NCBI GenBank assembly: GCA_031269465.1
Contig: JAISZB010000279.1
Span: forward strand, 1-54,768
Direction of reading: 5' to 3'
DNA length: 54,768 nucleotides
DNA from: Clostridiales bacterium
Lineage (GTDB): Bacteria; Bacillota; Clostridia; Lachnospirales; WQUN01
Shown here: positions 1-7,294 of the stretch, piece after piece
Layout of the letters: the number at the start of each line of letters is the position of its first letter
Position numbering within the stretch: position 1 is the stretch's first letter
Notes under the pieces: model-generated
Databases searched by the model: none
Seen by the model: the letters and a program-made list of their open reading frames with translations, nothing else
What the model was told of the DNA's origin: nothing
Position numbers and translations under genes: made by a program

Positions 1-522
1 TCTCCATTCTGACAGTCCTTTCCTGATATGCCGGGATTTTTGATTTTCTGAATATCGAAAGCCGCAGCCTACTTTAGCTGTCGGCAATATCTTATGCATA
101 TTATCTGCAGTCTCAATGCGGGTCTGAATTTTATGCTCAATCGATGGAGCCAGCCAGCCCTTATGCTTCGGCCGGACGCGATTGCTGAAGCGGGGTTCGC
201 GATATCTTGCCTTCCTATTGCGCCTTGCGCTTCTGAAAGCTCTTCTTGCCGAAAGCAAATCCACTATATCAGCCTTCAGCTTCACTTCAGCGCAATATGA
301 CTCTTCTTTCCCCGCAGCTGCGGAAATGCCTATAGCTTTGCTTCCCGCATCCGCTCCTAGAGCAATCGGCTGCGTGTATTCCGCGCTGCCGTACAGCAAT
401 TGGATTGCAGAAGGCCCAAGCTTTGCAGCTTTAGCCATTCCATCCTTTAGCAAATGCCCTGCTTTCCCACGGCGCTTCGTCGGCATCAAGGGCCTTCCAT
501 CCTTATTCAGGGCATAAGCCAT
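1..522 (-). pseudogene. iscB: IscB-type RNA-guided nuclease, N-terminal part, frameshifted, runs off window edge
   Basis: Minus-strand frame opening at an ATG (522-520) preceded by AGGAGG with 5 to 6 bases of spacing. Residues 11-14 are PLMP, the N-terminal signature of the IscB/IsrB family. GADAGSKAIGIS (residues 56-67) fits RuvC-I, with D58 as the presumed catalytic Asp. An Arg-rich bridge helix follows at about residues 93-112 (AFRSARRNRKARYREPRF). IscB proteins are omega-RNA-guided DNA nucleases carried by IS200/IS605-like elements and are regarded as ancestors of Cas9. After about residue 151 (near base 66-69) the family-like sequence continues in another frame (AAFDIQKIKNPGISGK), so two bases seem to be missing or one extra, and the copy is probably inactive. 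The HNH and later RuvC parts would lie left of base 1. A sequencing error at the shift cannot be excluded. Confidence 0.8.
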
Positions 523-807
523 GCTTTCCTCCTATGCGCCTTTAGCGCATATAAATCCCTATCTCCAGGGCGGGTCGCCCTTCGCCAATGCTGTTCCAAG
601 GTTTTGCACGGCTGCAGCGCTGTCTCCTCCCCTAGAGGACTGTTCAGCCGCAGGCCGTAGAATCCGGAGCTGGAGCAAACGCCCCGGAGTGCCTATGTAT
701 TCTTGCACAGCGTAGCTTCTCGATGGAAGCTTAGGCTAGCCAATCAGGACTTATTGCTAAGCCCCTAGCTTTAGCTATGGGGTGATTGACTCTATCGCGT
801 ATTTGCA
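523..807 (-). ncRNA. Candidate omega-RNA (HEARO-like) upstream of iscB
   Basis: The 270 bases between the iscB start and about 791 are unusually rich in hairpins on the minus strand. Reading 5' to 3' on that strand: CCCCATAGCT paired with AGCTAGGGG; a longer GCTTAG/CTAAGC pairing; GCTTC/GAAGC; GCGGCTG/CAGCCGT enclosing TCCTC/GAGGA; AGGGCG/CGCCCT; and ATGCGC/GCGCAT just before the AGGAGG of iscB. IscB omega-RNAs lie directly upstream of the nuclease gene and carry their guide at the 5' end. The first stem starts near 783, so the guide would fall at about 792-807. The exact 5' end and guide are inferred from family architecture; no covariance-model search was possible. Confidence 0.6.
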
Positions 808-1069
808 ATAGGCGCATCGCTGATTGCCGTTGCCTCGATGATAAAAATCATTTCTTGGACATGCTGATCTGCAGTCAAAAGCGCCGATTTTGAAGGTTGA
901 ATATCCACTAATCAGCATATTATAGTGCCTAAGGATGCGTTTAAACGCGTTCTTTGGCGATGGGAACGCGCCGGTATAATGTGCATATTCTCATCGCCGT
1001 TTTCAAACCGTTTTTCTGTGCGGGCAAGGGGAAGGTTGCATTGCAATCCGAAATTTGAGGCCTTTTTAC
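808..1069. other. Gene-free stretch with a degenerate family A repeat
   Basis: No coding region is supported. Bases about 868-922 resemble one end of the family A repeat (ctgcagtcaaaagcgccga, then a tgaatatccac segment). An 11-base inverted repeat with one mismatch lies at 956-966 and 988-998 (GGCGATGGGAA/TTCTCATCGCC) and is followed by gtttt; it could be a weak terminator. Confidence 0.4.
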
Positions 1070-2658
1070 CTAATAAATCTTGTCAAAGTCAAATCTGCCA
1101 AGCAGGTAAATGGGGACGGTCATAGTTTTTCCTTCAGTTCTTCCCCCATGTGAATTTTCCCTGGCATAAAGAACATAATCAACCAAGCCGTCATTGAGCA
1201 TAGCCTGAGCACTTTCGGAAGAACTCGAGCCAGTCGTGACATCAATAGCGAATTTTTTTTTAGTAATTTTGCTTGGAACTAAAAAATTTATTTCCTTGTT
1301 TCCGTAAGTGCCAAAAATAGGCCTGTCAATTCCAAGCTTATGATAAGCATCTCTGAGATACAATAGCGAATAGACAAAATTCTCGGCAATAATTCCATTG
1401 ATATTTCTATCATCAGCATGGTGATTTCCAAACAATCCAGAAGCTAAACCTATATCGGTATAGTACAATCTAGATGATCTTACGAGGTTTCTAAAATCGC
1501 AATCCTCAGCTCTATCGCACCAGCTTAAGAGAAGGTTCTACTTAATTAACGTCTAAGGAATTGCCCTGAACCAAGATGTAGTTTCTGTAATCTATAGTTT
1601 TTCCTTTTTGCTCGCTTAGCATAAAGCCGGCGACAGTTTTGCAAATGTCAGTAAATCTATCGAAGCAGATGTTGTCAAGATTAATCTTGCATTCAGAAAT
1701 GACTGTATTATAGATATTCAAGTATGCATCTTTTATGGAATCAAGATCATTTGTTTTGATATGCATACTTACAATTTGAGGATATCCACCTACTTTGAGG
1801 TATTCATGATACAGCTTGTTTAAAATAAAATAGTCATTCTCATTCGAGTTTCCGAATAAATCCACCCTGGAAAATCGTTCGCGCTCTCCTTTGCAATTCA
1901 GGTATTCTTCAAAGGTAATTGAAGTTAGTTGAATAGTGTGCAAGTCACCGGCAGGAAGAAAGAAATTTCTATTCCCGATGATTATCCCCAGATAGCTGCC
2001 AGTTACGAGAAGATGAAAGTTGGTAACTGTTCCGACAACTCTATTTGCATTATTCACCAGTCAAAAGAGCATAAAATTCTTGCAGAAATATTCAAAATTG
2101 AAGAGAATATATATGTTTGAATTTACAAAATTATCTATGAATTTATATATTTCATAGATTATGTATATGTTATAATAAATTATATGGATAAATATAGCAA
2201 CATTAACGACAAAATTACTCAAAATGACAGTCACTTTGCAAACCGTCGGAATAGCTATGAAAGTTGCAGTTCATCAAAATGTCCCTTATAGAATTGTAAA
2301 AAAAGCTGCTGTCCTGGATTTCGTCAATAATGACAATAGTATCAGGAGAGTCTGAAAAGTCATGGCTGTACAGAGCTAGCAACGAATTGAAGAATTCCTT
2401 TCCCCGAATCATTCTCTTTTGCGCTCTGAAATTCGCTAGAAGATCCCTGTCAACATCCAAGCGGGCATTTATATAAACGCATGCATTATAATTCTCTTCA
2501 GCAAATTTCTTAGCTAAATATGTTTTCCCCACTTGCCTGGATCCTTCTAAACATAGGGCCAGCCTGCGAATAGACGCGTCAGAGTTAGCTTCATCTCTTG
2601 TTTTTTTTCCACGCAAGCATTTCTTTATAAGCCTCTCTAGGCAGATCCAAATAATCAT
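1070..2658 (-). pseudogene. DUF4143-type ATPase (AAA_14 family), disrupted by an insertion and frameshifts
   Basis: Three collinear pieces form one ATPase of the AAA_14/DUF4143 family. Piece 1 has Walker A (GSRQVGKT) and Walker B (TIVIIDEIQDS) and ends RDILMNCNFH. Piece 2 resumes at HLLVTGSYLG. Piece 3 has the DUF4143 motifs YYTDIGLASGLFG, ENFVYSLL and EINFLVPSK. Removing bases 2013-2256 rejoins pieces 1 and 2 in frame exactly. Pieces 2 and 3 are separated by an in-frame TAA at 1542 and a frame change before CDRAEDCDF near 1500, with some sequence apparently lost. The N-terminus also looks shifted: ATG 2658 touches the GGAG, whereas a TTG eight bases after AGGAG opens a family-like MDLPREAYKEMLAWKK in the next frame, joined through a run of eight T (plus strand, 2611-2618). 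Known roles of this family are poorly defined. The gene is dead as read. Confidence 0.8.
2023..2256. mobile_element. 234-bp MITE-like insertion with 10-bp target duplication
   Basis: The 10-mer ATGAAAGTTG occurs at 2013-2022 and again at 2257-2266. Deleting one copy and the 234 bases between them restores an unbroken ATPase reading frame through NCNFHLLVTGSYLG. The ends are imperfect inverted repeats sharing TTCCGAC and TTTGCA (gtaactgttccgacaac on one side; agctattccgacggtttgca on the complement of the other). The interior is AT-rich and has no credible ORF, so it is non-autonomous. It does not resemble families A or B. Its parent transposase family is unknown; a 10-bp duplication argues against IS630/Tc1-type elements, which duplicate TA. 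Confidence 0.8.
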
Positions 2659-3193
2659 CTCCTGCGCATTATACTGATTTGCATATGAGCCCCTATGTAG
2701 CTGCGCTTCACCGCCAAGGATGAAACCATCCCGATGCTGCAGTTTTATTTCTAATTGAAGTCTGCAAAAATACAGGCAGGAACGGCTTGTCAATCCAGCT
2801 TTGCCAGTGTAGCAGAATTGGTACTTTCCAATGCAAATCACTTCTTTATAATCTTAATATTTTAGGCCGCTTCATGCATGGAAGGCATTTTGGATATGAG
2901 CTGCGTCCTGGACGCCTGCAAGGAAACAGCAGGCGGGAGAACGGCGAAAAATCGAAAAACCTTCTGAATGTGGCGTTCAAGGTGCCGTGCGAAGGCCTTC
3001 AGCGCTGGATCGAGGGACTCAGGCCCCGAGATGCCGCCATGGAGAGCTTCGACGTTTATTGAAGTTGCGTTCGGCGGTGTTGCTGGAATTTTTGCCGCAA
3101 ATGCGCGGAATACGAGGCGCAAAGAACGCGTAGCGGCTGTCGACGCTGCTGCGCACCGGGGCGCTTGAATCCAGCTTCATACCCGAGGCGTTT
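2659..3193. other. Repeat end and GC-rich remnant, no intact gene
   Basis: Starts with a family A end (tatactgatttgcatatgag, 2669-2688). A more GC-rich block (about 2880-3190) follows, with short open frames on both strands, none with a ribosome site or a recognised motif. It may be the worn remnant of a foreign gene. Confidence 0.3.
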
Positions 3194-3294
3194 GGGGTCG
3201 GATTATCCACCTTCAAGGCGCGAAATGCCGACATCAATCGCACTCATTGTATAATCAGAGCTCAAAATCGTTACTTTTCAAATGCGAATCAGTA
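3194..3294. repeat. Family A palindromic repeat
   Basis: Contains the family core: gtcggattatccac, then ttcaaggcgcgaaatgccga, then gtataatcagagctc, ending gcgaatcagta. The central arm is partly decayed. Confidence 0.7.
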
Positions 3295-3487
3295 TATGAA
3301 GTCGATTCATCGCTCTTGAAAGATTTTCAATACAATGTTATATTATTATAGCGCTCTGATAAGGGCTATAAAAAAAAGACGATAATCCCTCTTTATAATT
3401 AGTGCTGGCGCACTCATACTCTATTATTAATTATTGTATAATTTGCTGGATTTAGCTACAGTCTTATGGAAAGCAAGGAGAAGAAAT

Positions 3488-5077
3488 ATGAATGAAGCAA
3501 GAGTCTCCATGATATTAAACCCAAGATCAGTAATCGACAACTTTGAGCAATCCCTTAAATCGAAAATTCATGTCGATAAGACAGGATTGATAGCCTATCT
3601 CAATAAAATCACAGGGACAACGGACAAATACATATGCGTTAGCCGTCCGCGACGATTCGGAAAGACATGGGCCGCCAACATGTTAACTGCTTATTACAGC
3701 AAAAATCGCGATACTGGCAGTCTTTTCAAGGGAATGCTCATAAGCGGGGATCCTTCATTTGAAGTCCAGTTGAATAAATACAATGTTATCTTCTTGAATA
3801 TTCAAAATTTTTTGAGTTCAACTGCAACTGTCCCCAAATTGGTCTCCAAGATAAAAAGCGGTATTATGAAAGAGCTGAGAATAGCATATCCCAAAGAAAA
3901 GCTCTCCAGGGACTTGGTAAAATCACTGGCAATGATTAATCAATCCACTTCTACCGGGTTTATATTCATTATTGATGAATGGGATTCTATCTTCAGGATC
4001 CGCAAAAATGATGTGGAAGGCCAAAAAGCTTACCTGGATTTTTTGAGGTGGCTTCTAAAAGATCAAAGCTATGTTCACCTTGCATACATGACAGGCATAC
4101 TTCCGATAAAAAAGTATGGAACGCACTCAGCCCTGAACATGTTCTATGAATTTTCAATGGCAAACCCATCTGCCTTGGCTGAATATGTCGGATTCACGGA
4201 AGCTGAGGTAAAAGCGTTGTGTGCTCGCGAGAACATGAGCTTTGAGCAAGCTAGCCAGTGGTATGACGGCTATCTTTTCAATGATTTGCATGTTTACAAT
4301 CCTCTTTCTGTGGTTCGAGCTCTCAATATGAGATCATTCAGCAATTACTGGAACCAGACAGAGACGTTCGAAGCGCTGAAAATGCCCATAGCTTTAAATT
4401 TCGCAGGCCTCAAAGACTCTATATTGAATTTGATGGCCATGAGTCCGGTTAAAATCAGCACCTCAAAATTTCAGAATGACATGTTATCGTTTTCTTCAGT
4501 TGACGATGTGCTAACCCTATTGGTTCATTTAGGATATCTTGCCTACAATTCGGTTACATTTGAAGTTTCGATTCCCAACAGCGAGATCATGGAGGAGTTC
4601 AAAAATTCCGTAGAAGCCTTGACTTGGGCAGGAATATCAGATCTGTTGCAAGAATCTAGATATCTGTTAGAATGCACTTGGTCGCTTAACGCCTCTAAGA
4701 TTGCGGAAGCGATACAGAAAGCCCATAATGAGTCTTCGTCGATTTTAAAGTACAACGATGAAAATTCGCTATGTTGCGTAGTGACGTTAGCCTATTATGC
4801 TGCAAATGATTACTACATCATATTCAGAGAGATGGCATCAGGAAAAGGCTATATTGATTTGCTCTTTTTGCCTAAGCCTTCCCATATAGGCAAACCTGCA
4901 ATTGTAGTCGAGCTGAAGTGGGACAAGACGGCAAAAGGGGCTTTATCTCAAGTGAAGGAGAAAAACTACCCTGAGAAGATTATGCAGTATACAGGCAATA
5001 TCATTCTGGTGGGAATCAATTACGACAAAACGTCTAAAACCAATTTCTGCGAAATTGAACAATTCAATAAACTTTGA
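3488..5077 (+). CDS. AAA-ATPase-like protein with C-terminal PD-(D/E)XK nuclease-type domain
   Basis: 529 residues from ATG 3488, chosen because AGGAG lies 7 bases upstream; the frame is open further back but without a ribosome site. The N-terminal half is an NTPase of the type called AAA-ATPase-like (PF09820): Walker A is SRPRRFGKT (near residues 47-55) and Walker B is FIFIIDEWDSIF. The C-terminal part matches the DUF1703/PD-(D/E)XK arrangement: GYIDLLFLP, then VVELKWDKT, then a later conserved Gln (QVKEKNYPEKIMQY). Many copies of such genes occur per genome in Bacteroidota and some clostridia; a defence or mobile-element role is suspected but unproven. It lies beside the broken DUF4143 ATPase and IscB remnants. 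A family A repeat begins right at its stop codon. It appears intact. Confidence 0.88.
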   Translation: MNEARVSMILNPRSVIDNFEQSLKSKIHVDKTGLIAYLNKITGTTDKYICVSRPRRFGKTWAANMLTAYYSKNRDTGSLFKGMLISGDPSFEVQLNKYNVIFLNIQNFLSSTATVPKLVSKIKSGIMKELRIAYPKEKLSRDLVKSLAMINQSTSTGFIFIIDEWDSIFRIRKNDVEGQKAYLDFLRWLLKDQSYVHLAYMTGILPIKKYGTHSALNMFYEFSMANPSALAEYVGFTEAEVKALCARENMSFEQASQWYDGYLFNDLHVYNPLSVVRALNMRSFSNYWNQTETFEALKMPIALNFAGLKDSILNLMAMSPVKISTSKFQNDMLSFSSVDDVLTLLVHLGYLAYNSVTFEVSIPNSEIMEEFKNSVEALTWAGISDLLQESRYLLECTWSLNASKIAEAIQKAHNESSSILKYNDENSLCCVVTLAYYAANDYYIIFREMASGKGYIDLLFLPKPSHIGKPAIVVELKWDKTAKGALSQVKEKNYPEKIMQYTGNIILVGINYDKTSKTNFCEIEQFNKL

Positions 5078-5174
5078 CTGATGCATTTCAAAATCCGGGC
5101 GGACGAGGTCGGATTATCCAAGAAGCATTGCATAATCCGACCCCAAAATCGGAATTTACCAACGCAAATCAGTA
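5077..5174. repeat. Family A repeat, GGTCGG-stem variant, plus a half copy to 5212
   Basis: Begins actgatgcatttc at the ATPase stop codon and ends gcaaatcagta. The inner stem is GGTCGGATTAT/ATAATCCGACC in place of the usual AGCTTGATTAT/ATAATCAAGCT: both arms have changed together. A half copy (caagctccaaaacagacag to gaatcagta) follows at about 5177-5212. Confidence 0.75.
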
Positions 5175-5299
5175 TGCAAGCTCCAAAACAGACAGTTTTG
5201 TGAATCAGTATAAGCGGATCGAAATAACATTTTCTAGTTGTTTTCTTCATAGCTAAATTTCAAATGTGCAGATGAGAGGAAAATTGCCTTTGCACTGAG

Positions 5300-5403
5300 A
5301 GCTCCTAATTTGGAGGTTGATTATACAGTGCGGTTGATATAGGCATTTCGCTCTAGCTGCATAATCAAGCTTCAAAAAAGGTGATTTTCTATGAAAATCA
5401 GTA
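5300..5403. repeat. Family A palindromic repeat
   Basis: Left arm tttggaggttgattata, centre gttgatataggcatttcgct, right arm ataatcaagcttcaaaaaa and terminal tatgaaaatcagta. Lies 38 bases from the 3' end of deoB; no separate deoB terminator was seen. Confidence 0.75.
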
Positions 5404-5440
5404 TAGGCAAATTTGATTGCAAATCGTCATATATTGAGAA

Positions 5441-6601
5441 TCAATTCAGAAGCTTCAGAAAACTTGAACCCTCCCTTGAAGAAACGCGAAAGTTCTCGCA
5501 GATGGAAGCCCCGACATCAGCAAATGATCCAAGCGGCAAGCTTCCGCTTTTCTTCATGCCGGGAGAGTAAGCAAGAAGAGGAACATATTCACGTGTATGA
5601 TCCGTTCCTGTGAAAGCGGGATCGTTTCCGTGATCCGCAGTTAAAATAAGCAAATCGTCCTCTTTCAAGCGGGAATAAATCTCCGGAAGCCTGGAGTCAA
5701 AGTCCTCCAAGGCTTTGGCATAGCCGGGGACGTTTCTGCGATGCCCGTAAACCATATCGAAGTCTACCAAGTTGGCAAAGCACAAGCCGGAAAAATCCTC
5801 TTCCATAATATGCAGGAGCTTATCCACTCCGTCCATATTGCTCTTTGTGGGATTTGACGCGGTGATTCCGCAGCCGTTGAAGATATCGTTTATCTTTCCA
5901 ATAGATATTACATCCAGGCCTGAACCCTTCAGAAAATCCAGTGCAGTCTTGTCAGGGGGGCTTAGAGCGTAGTCATGCCTTCCGCTTGTGCGAAAGAAGT
6001 TGCCAGGCTCGCCCTTGTATGGCCGGGCGATTATTCTTCCCAGAAGATGCGGAGGCTTCATTGTAATCTCACGCGCAAATTTGCAGATCCGATAAAGCTC
6101 GCCTAGGGGAATTACATCTTCATGAGCTGCGATTTGAAGCACTGAGTCAGCTGAAGTATATACTATGAGATCTCCGCTTGCCAGCTGCCTGGCAGCGTAG
6201 TCATCCAGAACAGCCGTGCCGCTGTATGGGAGGTTGCAGATGCACTTCCTTCCGGAAAACTCTTCAATCTTACCAAGCAGATCCTGATCGAATCCGTTTG
6301 TGTAGACAGGAAAAGGGGTCATTGAGATAATTCCCATAAGCTCCCAATGTCCTGTGAGCGTATCCTTGCCAGCGGATCTTTCTTCCAGCTTGCCGCAGTA
6401 GCCTTTATGATCATCTGATTTTTTCACGCTTTTCAGATGCCGGATGACGCCCAAGCCCAATTGCTCCATGTTTGGGACATGCAGTCCGAAGTCTGATATA
6501 TGCCCCAAAGTGTCGCATCCCGCGTCGCCAAAATCAGCGGCGTCAGGCGCCTCTCCTATGCCGACTGAGTCAAGCACGATCAGATGAATTCGTTTATACA
6601 T
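5441..6601 (-). CDS. deoB: Phosphopentomutase
   Basis: 386 residues, close to the usual length of about 390-400. It interconverts (deoxy)ribose-1-phosphate and (deoxy)ribose-5-phosphate, linking nucleoside salvage to the pentose phosphate pathway in the cytoplasm. The N-terminus [18 protein letters not shown] carries the alkaline-phosphatase-superfamily metal site with the conserved Asp. The middle has the family's GHWELMG and [15 protein letters not shown] motifs. The C-terminal [20 protein letters not shown] supplies the remaining metal ligands. The ATG at 6601 is followed directly by family sequence; the upstream aagaaggatag is a modest ribosome site. No nucleoside phosphorylase gene is adjacent; the gene stands alone between repeat-filled gaps. 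Confidence 0.96.
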   Translation of the reverse strand: MYKRIHLIVLDSVGIGEAPDAADFGDAGCDTLGHISDFGLHVPNMEQLGLGVIRHLKSVKKSDDHKGYCGKLEERSAGKDTLTGHWELMGIISMTPFPVYTNGFDQDLLGKIEEFSGRKCICNLPYSGTAVLDDYAARQLASGDLIVYTSADSVLQIAAHEDVIPLGELYRICKFAREITMKPPHLLGRIIARPYKGEPGNFFRTSGRHDYALSPPDKTALDFLKGSGLDVISIGKINDIFNGCGITASNPTKSNMDGVDKLLHIMEEDFSGLCFANLVDFDMVYGHRRNVPGYAKALEDFDSRLPEIYSRLKEDDLLILTADHGNDPAFTGTDHTREYVPLLAYSPGMKKSGSLPLGSFADVGASICENFRVSSREGSSFLKLLN

Positions 6602-7294
6602 GCCTATCCTTCTTTCTATGAATTCGTCGCGCCAATGCCGGCTACTCCAAACTGTTGAATTGAATATTTAAAAAGTCGAAATATTAGGTGCTTAAAGCAT
6701 GCTTTATGAAAAGAGGAATTCGCAGTATAACTATTGCAGTCAAATGTACTTAGAATTTTCATATGCAAATCAGTATAACATATAAGCTAAAAAACAGTCA
6801 AGCATTGCAAATGAACGACTATGCCGTTTAGCACTCAAATATACCTATTTGGAACTTGAACATCGGCTTCCAAGGCGCGAAATGCCGATTTGGCATTTCG
6901 CACTCGCAGTACAGCCAAGCTCCATATTAGGAAGTTTAGTACGAAAATACATTTTACGGACATTTGTCCATGCTTCAAACACACAATTGACTTAATACTT
7001 TCACCCTTGGCGGTGAAACGCAGCGTCATAGGGGTTTATATGCAAATCAGAATGTGTGGCTATTGATTTTACGCCTTGATATGAAGCCAGTCAAGAATGG
7101 TTTTGAGAAAATGAAAAAAGGCGGGTATGAGATTTGCGCATGCTTCTCATTGCCGCCTTATAGGATTTTTTATATGCTGATTTGCATGGAATGACTTGGC
7201 ACGACCGCAAATCTCTATTTAGTGAATCTTAATATAGGACTCTACCTGCCAAAATGCTCTTAATTGGCGCTGCATTAATCTATATCGCTTGCCA
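6602..7294. other. Intergenic gap with family A copies
   Basis: No gene seen. Family A sequence at about 6721-6778 (ending atgcaaatcagtataa), 6838-6931 (tatttggaacttgaac, then ggcgcgaaatgccga/tttggcatttcgc, then gccaagctcc) and end fragments at about 7036-7050 and 7173-7190. A terminator lies at 7112-7157. Confidence 0.6.
7112..7157 (-). terminator. Rho-independent terminator for the 7295-9859 gene
   Basis: On the minus strand GGCGGCAATGAGA pairs with TCTCATACCCGCC around an AGCATGCGCAAA loop, followed by TTTTTTCATTTT. It lies about 140 bases past the stop codon. Confidence 0.8.

Noticed and set aside
182..660. Plus-strand open frames of 60-110 codons at the left edge
   Set aside because: They are antisense to the IscB frame and its structured upstream region; no ribosome sites or protein motifs.
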